A stretch of 26,998 nt of DNA from Pseudomonadota bacterium (GTDB lineage: Bacteria; Pseudomonadota; Alphaproteobacteria; Sphingomonadales; Sphingomonadaceae), in NCBI GenBank assembly GCA_023413015.1, contig JAEZQR010000286.1, positions 1 through 26,998 of the forward strand, given 5' to 3'. A program made the translations under genes and the position numbers. The notes under the pieces were generated by a model. That model saw only the letters and a list, made by a program, of their open reading frames with translations. It did no database searches and was not told the DNA's origin. Below are positions 14,119 to 21,434 of this stretch, in pieces. Positions within the stretch are counted from its first letter, which is position 1; each line of letters opens with the position of its first letter.

Positions 14119-15357
14119 ATGCTGGTGGCGGTAAAGCTAGTGCGAGCGGTGGCAATTGGCGCTGCCTTGGCGCTGTCAGCGCCAGCGGCAGCGCAGCCCT
14201 CGCCGGTTGCGCGGCCGCAATGGGACCATGCCGACGTGATCGCCCTGCTGCAGGCCATCAACGATGCCCGTTTCGAGGGGCTCGATCCGTCCGACTACGA
14301 CGCGCCGGCCGTGCGCCGCGCGCTCGCCAGCGGCGAAGCGGGCGCGCTCAACGATACCGCTACGCGCGTCGCTCTCAGGCTCGCCGGGGACTACCTGCAA
14401 GGGCATGTCCGCGGCCGCGACCGCGTCGACTGGCACATCGCGGGTCCGGTAGCGAGCGAGCCGGTGCTGTCGGCGCTGCTCGCCCGCGCCACCGCGCACA
14501 ACGCGGTCGGCGAGGCGCTGATCGAGCTGCTGCCGAAGCATCCCGAGTACCGGGCGCTTCGCGATGCGCTCGCCGCTACGCCCGCGAGCGACACCGCGCG
14601 CCGCCGGCAGCTGCGCGTCAACCTCGAGCGCTGGCGATGGATGCCGCGGGAGCTGGGCGGGAAGCATATTCTGGTCAATGTGGCGGGCTTCTCGCTGAAG
14701 GTTGTCGACCACGACGTCGTTGTCGACGAGCGCGCCGTCATCGTCGGAAAGCCTGCGACCCCGACACCCCAGTTCGGCAGCACGATCTCCGGCGTGGTGC
14801 TCAACCCCTGGTGGGAGGTGCCGCAAAGCATCGTGCGGGAGAGCGTCGGCAACCTCGTGCTGCGGCAGCCGGCGAAGGCGCAGGCCCAAGGCTATGTCAT
14901 GACGCGCCTCGAGGATGGCGGCATCCGCGTCCGCCAGGCGCCGGGGCCAAAGAATAGTCTCGGGCAGATGAAGCTCGTGATGCCCAATCCGTTCAACGTC
15001 TATTTGCACGACACCCCGTCGAAGGCGAAGTTCGACGAGCCGGTGCGAGCCTTCAGCCACGGCTGTGTGCGCGTGAAGGGCGCCGTCGACTTTGCCGCGC
15101 TGCTGTTCGAGGGCGACGCTGGCTGGAACCGTGCGCAAATCGATCGGGTGCTTTCGAGCAGGCAGACGACGAAGGCTAGCCTCAGAAAGCCGCTGCCGGT
15201 GTGGATCGGGTATTTCACGGTTGCGACCGCAACCGACGGGCACCTAGCCTTCTTCGCTGACCCCTATGGTCGCGATGCGCCGGTGTGGAAGGCACTCAGC
15301 GACGGCCCGCCACTTCAGCTCAGCGCACGCGAACGTCCCGACCAGTGCCCCGCGTAG
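14119..15357 (+). CDS. L,D-transpeptidase, YcbB/LdtD-like
   Basis: This 412-residue periplasmic enzyme forms 3-3 cross-links in peptidoglycan. It has a signal peptide (MLVAVKLVRAVAIGAALALS, ending PAAAQ), a helical domain with YDAPAVRRAL and LAGDYLQGHVRGR resembling the YcbB scaffold, then the YkuD catalytic domain. Visible parts of that domain are ILVNVAGFSLKVV, GKPATPTPQFGSTISGVVLN and NPWWEVPQSIV, a YLHDTPSKAKFDEPVRAFSH segment with His297, and SHGCVRVKGA with the nucleophile Cys316. The start is placed at the signal peptide, with GGGGCGGGG upstream. The frame is open further upstream but crosses the FNR box, so the earlier start is unlikely. It diverges from the MBL-exonuclease pseudogene and ends 13 bp before the DUF1275 gene, convergently. 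The FNR box suggests induction at low oxygen. Confidence 0.87.
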   Translation: MLVAVKLVRAVAIGAALALSAPAAAQPSPVARPQWDHADVIALLQAINDARFEGLDPSDYDAPAVRRALASGEAGALNDTATRVALRLAGDYLQGHVRGRDRVDWHIAGPVASEPVLSALLARATAHNAVGEALIELLPKHPEYRALRDALAATPASDTARRRQLRVNLERWRWMPRELGGKHILVNVAGFSLKVVDHDVVVDERAVIVGKPATPTPQFGSTISGVVLNPWWEVPQSIVRESVGNLVLRQPAKAQAQGYVMTRLEDGGIRVRQAPGPKNSLGQMKLVMPNPFNVYLHDTPSKAKFDEPVRAFSHGCVRVKGAVDFAALLFEGDAGWNRAQIDRVLSSRQTTKASLRKPLPVWIGYFTVATATDGHLAFFADPYGRDAPVWKALSDGPPLQLSARERPDQCPA

Positions 15358-15370
15358 TGAACCGTACGTT

Positions 15371-16012
15371 TTAGGCCTGTTGCAGCTTGATCCTGGTGCT
15401 TGCGGCGGCGAGCAGCGACGCCACGGTCACCGCGACCCACAGGCTGCTGAGCCCGAGCCTGGCGTGTGCAAGCGCTCCAAGGACCGCGCCGCCGACCAGG
15501 CCTGACCAGAGAAGGAAGTAGGGGAGCCACGCGAGCCTGGCGCCGCCCAGCAGCGCGGCGGTCGCACGTTGCCCCAGCTTGACGAGCGTGCCGGTCATGT
15601 AGGTGAGGCCGATCGCCACCTCGCCCTCGCGCTCGAATACTGTGTTTTCCGCACCCATAGCGAGTGCCATGAAGGCGGCGGCAGCGGGGGCGAGGCCGAG
15701 GCTGCCCATTGTGGCCGCGCCGGCAAGGAACACGGTGACAACGGCAAGCACAGCCGGTGTGCGGCGATCGCGCGAGACACGACCTACCAGCGTGCCCGCC
15801 ACGACGCCAAGCACAAAGGCCGCGACGAGGCCACCTGCCAACGAGGCAGCTGCGCGGCTTTCGACGATGCCCACCCCGAGCCGGGTGGAGTTGCCGCTCA
15901 TGAAGGAGACGAAGAAGCCGCCGAGCTCAACGAACCCGATGGCGTCAACATAACCTGCGAGCGCCGACAGGCCGGCGGAGAGCAGCCAGACGCGTTTGCC
16001 GAAGCGAGTCAT
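15371..16012 (-). CDS. DUF1275 (YoaK-like) membrane protein
   Basis: This 213-residue protein has about six hydrophobic segments and the family signature near the N-terminus: ALAGYVDAIGFVELGGFFVS followed by FMSGNSTRLG, then a central AMGAENTVFEREGEVAIGLT and YMTGTLVKLG repeat of the same theme. DUF1275 proteins are inner-membrane proteins of unknown function. ATG 16012 begins at the expected N-terminus (MTRFGKRVWLLSAG), though no strong ribosome binding site is visible. It is convergent with the L,D-transpeptidase gene, with a 13-bp gap. Nothing in the surroundings assigns a role. Confidence 0.85.
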   Translation of the reverse strand: MTRFGKRVWLLSAGLSALAGYVDAIGFVELGGFFVSFMSGNSTRLGVGIVESRAAASLAGGLVAAFVLGVVAGTLVGRVSRDRRTPAVLAVVTVFLAGAATMGSLGLAPAAAAFMALAMGAENTVFEREGEVAIGLTYMTGTLVKLGQRATAALLGGARLAWLPYFLLWSGLVGGAVLGALAHARLGLSSLWVAVTVASLLAAASTRIKLQQA

Positions 16013-16625
16013 GAGACTGCGTTACCGTGTGACGGCAGCTTGGGCGAGTGTGTCCGCCCCGGATTCGGCAGTTCTGAAAGCGCCTTGGCCAAGCCAAATG
16101 CTCTTTGGGTTCCCCCTATCGGTCGCGGGTACCCGCCCGAAACGTCGGTTTCGGCCACGAGCGGACCACCATTGGGCGCTGTGCCAATGTCTGCATGAGG
16201 CCCAAGGCTCGCGTGACTGTCCGGTGAAGGAAGGGCATGCTTCTTCCGTCGGGCGCTCCGGAGGAAGGAGCTTATTCGCCGCCACACCGTTTGCCGCGCG
16301 TTGTGCTAGGCTGCAACGAGCTCACCGAGCGCGGTTCTGGGTTATACACTTGGCGTTTATCGGCGACATGCCCTGTAGCGATTTCAAAGGTTTGGTGGAA
16401 AGTTGGTCCGGCGGAAGTCCTGGAACACCCGCCAGAACCCATGATTTCCTTATAGCAACGCGTCAACGCCCGCATCTGGGTCTGCCCGCTCTCGCGGCTT
16501 GAACGCGCGTCGCGCAGTGCCATCTTAACGATTGTTACTGCGTGATTCTCTGCGGGGCGACTTGTCCCGGTGTTCGTCTTTGCCATGCTGTGTTACGGGC
16601 GTGTTCAGCGAAAGAGCGGTCGAGG
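16013..16625. other. Intergenic region with clustered hairpins, no gene recognised
   Basis: About 610 bp between the divergent DUF1275 and fnr-type genes. Open frames here have no recognisable protein character or ribosome binding sites. Three tight inverted repeats lie within 65 bp: GCGGGTACCCGC (16125-16136), CCGAAAC-GTCG-GTTTCGG (16137-16154) and CATTGG-N8-CCAATG (16170-16189). None is followed by a T-run. No FNR box was found ahead of the regulator gene. The region could hold a small structured RNA or an old remnant. Confidence 0.4.
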
Positions 16626-17333
16626 ATGACGGTGTCGCAAGTTTGTGCTGATTGCGCGGTTCGGGACTCGGCGCTGTGCTCGGTCCTGTCCGATGAGGAA
16701 CTGGACCGGCTCAACAAGCTCGGCCGCCGGCAGCGGCTGGGCAAGGGCGAGACGCTGCAATGGGCCGGCGACGACAGCTTGGTATTCGCCAACATCATCG
16801 ACGGTGTTCTGAAGCTCAGCTCGTCGACCGCCGACGGGCGCGAGCAGATCGTCGGTCTGCTCTACCCGGCCGATTTCCTCGGGCGGCTGTTCGCCGTGCG
16901 GGTCGACTATGACTGCACCGCGCTCACGGACGCCGAGCTCTGCGTCTTTCCGCGCCGGCAGTTCGAGGCGGCGCTCAACGACTTCCACAGTCTCGAGCGC
17001 TCGCTCCTCGAACGCACGCTTGCCGAGCTCGACAACACGCGCAACTGGATGATGCTCCTCGGCCGCAAGACGGCCGAAGAGAAGGTCGCCAGCTTCCTCT
17101 TGCACATCATCGCCCGTCTGAAGCGCGACGGCTGCGCCGGCCGCGCGGGGTCAGACACCTACGAGCTTCCGCTCACCCGCGGCCAGATCGCCGATGTGCT
17201 GGGGCTTACGATCGAGACGGTGAGCCGACAGATGACGAAGCTCAAGACGTCAAACGTCATCGCGCTTCCGAACAGCCGGCAGGTGACGATCCTCAATCCG
17301 GCTGAACTGGAGCGGCTCGCGGAAGCCGCCTAG
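16626..17333 (+). CDS. fnrL: Crp/Fnr-family oxygen-responsive regulator (FnrL type)
   Basis: This 235-residue protein has an N-terminal cysteine cluster C7-x2-C10-x7-C18 (VCADCAVRDSALCSV) and an internal Cys97 (YDCTAL), the four-ligand pattern for an oxygen-labile [4Fe-4S] cluster in FnrL proteins. A cyclic-nucleotide-like beta-roll (GKGETLQWAGDD; EQIVGLLYPADFLGRLF) is followed by a long dimer helix and a C-terminal HTH (LTRGQIADVLGLTIETVSRQ, from about residue 183). Its E-x-x-S-R matches the FNR residues that read TTGAT half-sites. ATG 16626 is chosen because the Cys cluster then sits at its usual position; the longer frame adds unrelated residues. Under low oxygen it should bind the three TTGAT-N4-ATCAA sites in this window. 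Its 3' end overlaps the convergent hemerythrin gene by 41 bp. Confidence 0.88.
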   Translation: MTVSQVCADCAVRDSALCSVLSDEELDRLNKLGRRQRLGKGETLQWAGDDSLVFANIIDGVLKLSSSTADGREQIVGLLYPADFLGRLFAVRVDYDCTALTDAELCVFPRRQFEAALNDFHSLERSLLERTLAELDNTRNWMMLLGRKTAEEKVASFLLHIIARLKRDGCAGRAGSDTYELPLTRGQIADVLGLTIETVSRQMTKLKTSNVIALPNSRQVTILNPAELERLAEAA

Positions 17334-17799
17334 GCGCCGGCAAGCCACCGAGCACCGCCTGCAGCGCCAGCTCCTCGACCAGCATCGAGCGGCGGCAGTT
17401 ATTGAAGAAGCAGCGCAGCATGTAGCCCAGCGTTTCGGGAGTCTTTACCGCGCGGCCTTCGCACAGCGGCTCGAGCGCCAGGAGGATTTCCTGCGCGAGC
17501 CCTTCCTCCTCGTGGTGCTGCGCGATGATACGTGACAACAACGCCCCGCCGCGGCTGATCTCTTCGGCCGCCAGAAGCTCCGCCAGGACCGGCTCCTCGT
17601 AGCGATGGTGTGCGGCGACGAACGTCTCCAGAAGTGCACTGACCCGGCGGCAGCGCGTCGGGCACGCGCGCGGCAGCTCGTCCGCGATGCGCTCGAGCAT
17701 CGCACAGAGCGCATCCATCCGGCGATGCTGGTCGAGGACTTCGGCCACGACGTCCGGCTCATGCCGGGTCGGGCAGGTCGCGAGGTTGATCGCAGTCAC
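17293..17799 (-). CDS. Hemerythrin HHE-domain protein
   Basis: This 168-residue four-helix-bundle protein has hemerythrin ligands: His25 (EVLDQHRRMD), HHRYEE (His64, His65, Glu68, Glu69) and QHHEEE (His95, His96, Glu99). The last helix, NNCRRSMLVEELAL, has Ser where the family usually has the final His, so the di-iron site may be incomplete or altered. Such proteins bind O2 or NO or act in iron-sulfur repair. The start is GTG 17799, supported by GGAG with six-base spacing. It diverges from ccoN, sharing the 147-bp intergenic region with a perfect FNR box at 17848-17861, and overlaps the fnr-type gene at its 3' end. Oxygen or nitric oxide handling under microaerobic conditions is the likely role. 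Confidence 0.8.
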   Translation of the reverse strand: MTAINLATCPTRHEPDVVAEVLDQHRRMDALCAMLERIADELPRACPTRCRRVSALLETFVAAHHRYEEPVLAELLAAEEISRGGALLSRIIAQHHEEEGLAQEILLALEPLCEGRAVKTPETLGYMLRCFFNNCRRSMLVEELALQAVLGGLPAPRRLPRAAPVQPD

Positions 17800-17847
17800 G
17801 CCTTACTCCTTCGGCCCCAGCGATAAGGCGGGTCCCCCACGGGTGCT

Positions 17848-17861
17848 TTGATTTCGATCAA
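17848..17861. promoter_or_regulatory. FNR/FixK box between the hemerythrin gene and ccoN
   Basis: TTGATTTCGATCAA is a perfect TTGAT-N4-ATCAA palindrome, centred about 93 bp before the ccoN ATG and 56 bp before the hemerythrin GTG. With activation from -41.5 the leaders would be about 51 and 14 bases. FNR/FixK control of ccoNOQP is well established in alphaproteobacteria, which makes this the most secure of the three sites. Confidence 0.85.
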
Positions 17862-17946
17862 TGCGGCTCGGGCGCACCCGGCACATCTAGCGGTCAGTTG
17901 CGGCCATCCCAGCCGCCGGTCTGATTCTCTGGGGGATGCACCTCGA

Positions 17947-19647
17947 ATGACTGCTCTCTTTCACGTCGGCGCGTACCTGCTGGTCGCGTTGCTCGCGCTG
18001 CTGGCGGCCTCACAGGCCGTCGAGCCGGCCTATGCGATGCACGGCGCGATCATCGCCGCTGCAGCGCTGGTTGCGATGGTGGTGACGCTGCGCCGCATCC
18101 AGTTCGGCCCCAAGGGGGAATGGCTCGAGCCGGTCCGGCCGACCGGCTACATGGATGACGTCATCCGCGCCGGCGTGCTGGCGACCGTGGGGTGGGGGAT
18201 CGTCGGTTTCCTCGCCGGTCTCTACATCGCGGCGCAGCTTGCCTTCCCGTCGCTCAACCTCGGCTTCGAGTACACGAGCTTCGGGCGGCTTCGGCCGCTG
18301 CACACCTCGGCGGTGATCTTTGCCTTCGGCGGCAATGCGCTGATCGCGACGAGCTTCTACATCGTCCAGCGCACCTGCCGCGCGCGGCTCGCGTTCGGCA
18401 ACCTCGCCTGGCTCGTCTTCTGGGGCTATCAGCTATTCATCGTGCTGGCGGCGACCGGCTACGTGCTCGGCATCACCCAGTCGCGCGAATACGCCGAGCC
18501 CGAGTGGTACGTCGACCTGTGGCTGACTGTCGTCTGGGTCGCCTATCTCGCGGTATTCCTCGGTACGATCGTCAAGCGCAACGAGCCGCACATCTACGTC
18601 GCGAACTGGTTCTATCTCGCCTTCATCGTGACGATCGCGATGCTGCACATCGTCAACAATCTGGCGGTGCCGGCTGGCTTCTCGGGCAAGAGCTACTCGC
18701 TGTTTTCGGGCGTGCAGGATGCACTGACGCAGTGGTGGTATGGCCACAACGCGGTCGGCTTCTTCCTGACCGCCGGCTTCCTCGCGATGATGTACTATTT
18801 CGTCCCCAAGCAGGCGGGGCAGCCGGTCTATTCCTACCGGCTGTCGATCGTCCACTTCTGGTCGCTCATCTTCATGTACATCTGGGCGGGGCCGCACCAC
18901 CTGCACTACACGGCACTGCCCGACTGGGCACAGACGCTCGGCATGGTGTTCTCGGTGATGCTGTGGATGCCGAGCTGGGGCGGCATGATCAACGGCCTCA
19001 TGACGCTGCAGGGCGCGTGGGACAAGATCCGCACCGATCCGATCATCCGCATGATGGTAGGCGCCATGGCCTTCTACGGCATGGCCACCTTCGAAGGGCC
19101 GATGATGTCGGTGAAGGCGGTCAACTCGCTGTCGCACTACACCGACTGGACCATCGGCCACGTCCACTCTGGCGCGTTGGGGTGGAACGGCATGATCACC
19201 TTCGCGGCGGTCTACTTCCTGGTGCCGCGTCTCTGGGCTCGGCAGCGGCTCTACAGCCTGCGCATGGTGAACTGGCACTTCTGGTGCGCCATGGCCGGCA
19301 TCGTGCTCTACGCCTCGTCGATGTGGGTGGCGGGCATCATGCAGGGGCTGATGTGGCGTGAGTATAACGCCGAAGGCTATCTGGTTTACGGCTTCTCCGA
19401 AGTCGTCTCCGCCATGTTCCCCTTCTACGTCGTGCGCGGCCTGGGCGGCGGGCTCTACCTGCTGGGCAGCCTGTTCATGGCCTACAACGTCTGGCGCACC
19501 ATCCGCGGCGACATCCGCGAGGAGGCCCCGCTCGATGTCGGGCCGGTGCAGCCCGACCTGCTCGGACCGTTCCCCGGCAACCCCGTCGCCGAACCCGTCG
19601 CGGCCCCGGCACCGCGGCCGGCCGAGCCCCGTCCTGCGACCGCTTGA
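17947..19647 (+). CDS. ccoN: cbb3-type cytochrome c oxidase subunit I
   Basis: This 566-residue catalytic subunit of the high-affinity terminal oxidase has about 14 membrane segments and the heme-copper ligands. These are RPLHTSAVIF (His119, low-spin heme), WWYGHNAVGFF (His267, CuB), GPHHLHYT (His317-His318, CuB) and IGHVHSGALGWNG (His405/His407, hemes). It reduces O2 to water and pumps protons. ATG 17947 is used because the longer open frame starts inside the FNR box. Compared with typical CcoN (about 480-540) it has a hydrophobic N-terminal addition and a Pro/Ala-rich C-terminal tail (EPVAAPAPRPAEPRPATA). It is first in the operon ccoNOQP-GHIS. Confidence 0.96.
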   Translation: MTALFHVGAYLLVALLALLAASQAVEPAYAMHGAIIAAAALVAMVVTLRRIQFGPKGEWLEPVRPTGYMDDVIRAGVLATVGWGIVGFLAGLYIAAQLAFPSLNLGFEYTSFGRLRPLHTSAVIFAFGGNALIATSFYIVQRTCRARLAFGNLAWLVFWGYQLFIVLAATGYVLGITQSREYAEPEWYVDLWLTVVWVAYLAVFLGTIVKRNEPHIYVANWFYLAFIVTIAMLHIVNNLAVPAGFSGKSYSLFSGVQDALTQWWYGHNAVGFFLTAGFLAMMYYFVPKQAGQPVYSYRLSIVHFWSLIFMYIWAGPHHLHYTALPDWAQTLGMVFSVMLWMPSWGGMINGLMTLQGAWDKIRTDPIIRMMVGAMAFYGMATFEGPMMSVKAVNSLSHYTDWTIGHVHSGALGWNGMITFAAVYFLVPRLWARQRLYSLRMVNWHFWCAMAGIVLYASSMWVAGIMQGLMWREYNAEGYLVYGFSEVVSAMFPFYVVRGLGGGLYLLGSLFMAYNVWRTIRGDIREEAPLDVGPVQPDLLGPFPGNPVAEPVAAPAPRPAEPRPATA

Positions 19648-19661
19648 TCGAAAGCTATCCC

Positions 19662-20390
19662 ATGCGTCTCATCAATCACGGCAAGATCGAGCGGAACGTC
19701 ACCCTGCTGCTGGTGCTGTCGCTGCTCGTCGTCACCATCGGCGGCATCGTCGAGATCGCCCCACTGTTCTGGATGCAGAGCACCATCGAAAAGGTCGAGG
19801 GCATGCGGCCCTACACCCCGCTCGAGCTGGCGGGTCGCAACATCTACATCCGCGAGGGCTGCTACAGCTGCCACTCGCAGATGATCCGGCCCTTCCGCGA
19901 CGAGGTCGAGCGCTACGGCCACTACAGCCTCGCCGCCGAGAGCATGTACGACCACCCGTTCCAGTGGGGCTCGAAGCGGACCGGACCCGATCTTGCCCGC
20001 GTCGGCGGCCGCTACTCGGACGAGTGGCATGTCCAGCACCTGAAGGATCCGCGCGAGGTCGTGCCGGAATCGATCATGCCGGCCTATGCCTTCCTCGCCG
20101 ACCGCGATCTTAACGCCTCGACGATGCGCTCGCACCTGAAGGCCAATCGCACGGTCGGCGTGCCCTACTCGCCGGCGCAGATCGACAACGCCGAGGCGGA
20201 CCTGCGGACGCAGGCGAGCCCGGAGGCGGAGATCGAGGCCTTCCTGAAGCGCTACCCGAACGCGCAGGTCCGCGACTTCGACGGCAATCCCGAGCGCGTA
20301 ACCGAGATGGATGCGCTCGTCGCCTACCTGCAGATGCTCGGCACCCTCGTCGACTTCAAGTCGTACGTGCCAGCCGACAACCAGCGGTGA
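19662..20390 (+). CDS. ccoO: cbb3-type cytochrome c oxidase subunit II (mono-heme cytochrome c)
   Basis: This 242-residue membrane-anchored cytochrome has an N-terminal transmembrane helix (NVTLLLVLSLLVVTIGGIVE) and one heme c site, EGCYSCHSQM (Cys67, Cys70, His71), followed by IRPFRDEVERYGHYS. The conserved WGSKRTGPDLARVGGRYSD and HLKDPREVVPESIMP follow, the latter with the likely axial Met. It passes electrons from CcoP to the CcoN active site. The ATG lies 14 bp after the ccoN stop; a TTG at 19644 overlapping ccoN is possible but less likely. Confidence 0.96.
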   Translation: MRLINHGKIERNVTLLLVLSLLVVTIGGIVEIAPLFWMQSTIEKVEGMRPYTPLELAGRNIYIREGCYSCHSQMIRPFRDEVERYGHYSLAAESMYDHPFQWGSKRTGPDLARVGGRYSDEWHVQHLKDPREVVPESIMPAYAFLADRDLNASTMRSHLKANRTVGVPYSPAQIDNAEADLRTQASPEAEIEAFLKRYPNAQVRDFDGNPERVTEMDALVAYLQMLGTLVDFKSYVPADNQR

Positions 20391-20400
20391 GACGGCGGCG

Positions 20401-20553
20401 ATGAACCACGAAACACTCCGCCATTTCGCCGACAGCTGGGGACTCCTGTTTCTGGTCGGCGTGTTCCTGGTCGCGCTCGGCCTCGCCTTCCGCCCCGGCG
20501 CCAGGACGCACCACGAGGCCGCGAGCCTCATCCCCCTTCGTGACGAGGACTGA
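20401..20553 (+). CDS. ccoQ: cbb3-type oxidase subunit CcoQ/FixQ
   Basis: This 50-residue protein has one transmembrane helix (WGLLFLVGVFLVALGLAFRP) and a short cytoplasmic tail ending LIPLRDED. Size, topology and place between ccoO and ccoP identify CcoQ, which helps stabilise the oxidase complex. The ATG lies 10 bp after ccoO and the gene ends three bases before ccoP. Confidence 0.9.
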   Translation: MNHETLRHFADSWGLLFLVGVFLVALGLAFRPGARTHHEAASLIPLRDED

Positions 20554-20556
20554 CCG

Positions 20557-21429
20557 ATGAACCCCGAGAGCAACGAGCCCGACGAGGGCGGTGTCGGCAC
20601 CACCGGCCACGAGTGGGATGACATCAAGGAGCTCAACAACCCGCTGCCACGCTGGTGGCTCTACACGTTCTACGCCACCGTCGTGTGGGCGATCGGCTAC
20701 TGCGTGCTCTACCCGGCGTGGCCCGGGATCAGCGACGCGACCAAGGGCGTGCTCGGCTGGTCGAGCCGCGGCGCGGTCGCGGCCGAGATGAAGCAGGTGA
20801 CACAGGCGCGCGCCGAACTGGTCGGCCGGGTCGAGGCGACGCCGGTCGAACAGCTGCCGAACGACCCCGAGCTGATGCGCTTCGCCGTCGAAGGCGGCAA
20901 GTCGGCGTTCAAAATCTACTGCGTGCAGTGCCACGGCTCGGGCGCGGCCGGCGGCAAGGGCTACCCGAACCTCAACGACGACGACTGGCTGTGGGGCGGC
21001 AATCTCGCCGCCATCCACCAGACGCTGCAGCACGGCATCCGCGCGACCGACGACGAGGGCACCCGCATGTCGATGATGCCGGCGTTCGGCCGCGACGGCA
21101 TGCTCAACCACGCGCAGATCGGCGACGTCGTCGAGCATGTCCGCCGCATCTCGGGCCAGAGCTTCGACGCCGCGATGGCGCGGCGCGGGGCAGGGGTGTT
21201 CGCCGAGCAGTGCGCCGCCTGCCATGGTCCTGCCGGCAACGGCGACCGCAAGATCGGCGCGCCGAACCTGACCGACGCGATCTGGCTCTACGGCGGCGAC
21301 CGCGAGACGCTCGCGCGCACCGTCTATGGGCCGCGCGGCGGCGTGATGCCGGCATGGCAGCAGCGGCTCGACCCGGCCACGGTCAAGCAGCTCGCCGCCT
21401 ATGTCCACAGCTTGGGCGGAGGGGAGTAG
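20557..21429 (+). CDS. ccoP: cbb3-type cytochrome c oxidase subunit III (di-heme cytochrome c)
   Basis: This 290-residue protein has a cytoplasmic N-terminus with the conserved GHEWDDIKELNNPLPRWW, then a transmembrane helix (TFYATVVWAIGYCVLYPAW). Two heme c domains follow: YCVQCHGSGAAG (Cys122, Cys125, His126) and QCAACHGPAGNG (Cys219, Cys222, His223), with MMPAFG and VMPAWQ supplying the axial Met candidates. It accepts electrons from soluble cytochrome c or the bc1 complex and feeds CcoO. GAGG lies before the ATG. Confidence 0.96.
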   Translation: MNPESNEPDEGGVGTTGHEWDDIKELNNPLPRWWLYTFYATVVWAIGYCVLYPAWPGISDATKGVLGWSSRGAVAAEMKQVTQARAELVGRVEATPVEQLPNDPELMRFAVEGGKSAFKIYCVQCHGSGAAGGKGYPNLNDDDWLWGGNLAAIHQTLQHGIRATDDEGTRMSMMPAFGRDGMLNHAQIGDVVEHVRRISGQSFDAAMARRGAGVFAEQCAACHGPAGNGDRKIGAPNLTDAIWLYGGDRETLARTVYGPRGGVMPAWQQRLDPATVKQLAAYVHSLGGGE

Positions 21430-21434
21430 CGCCC

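Noticed and set aside
16430..16502. THDFLIATRQ peptide resembling the start of the XRE domain at about 1957
   Set aside because: Only about seven residues match, with different codons, and the frame stops soon after with no upstream start or ribosome binding site; likely chance, at most a tiny remnant.
16625..16626. FNR autoregulatory box ahead of the regulator gene
   Set aside because: Searched the preceding ~600 bases for TTGAT-N4-ATCAA and close variants; none seen.
20655..21434. Extended upstream part of the ccoG reading frame
   Set aside because: It overlaps ccoP in another frame and is Arg-rich shadow sequence; the FixG homology and GGAGGGGAG ribosome binding site place the start at GTG 21435.
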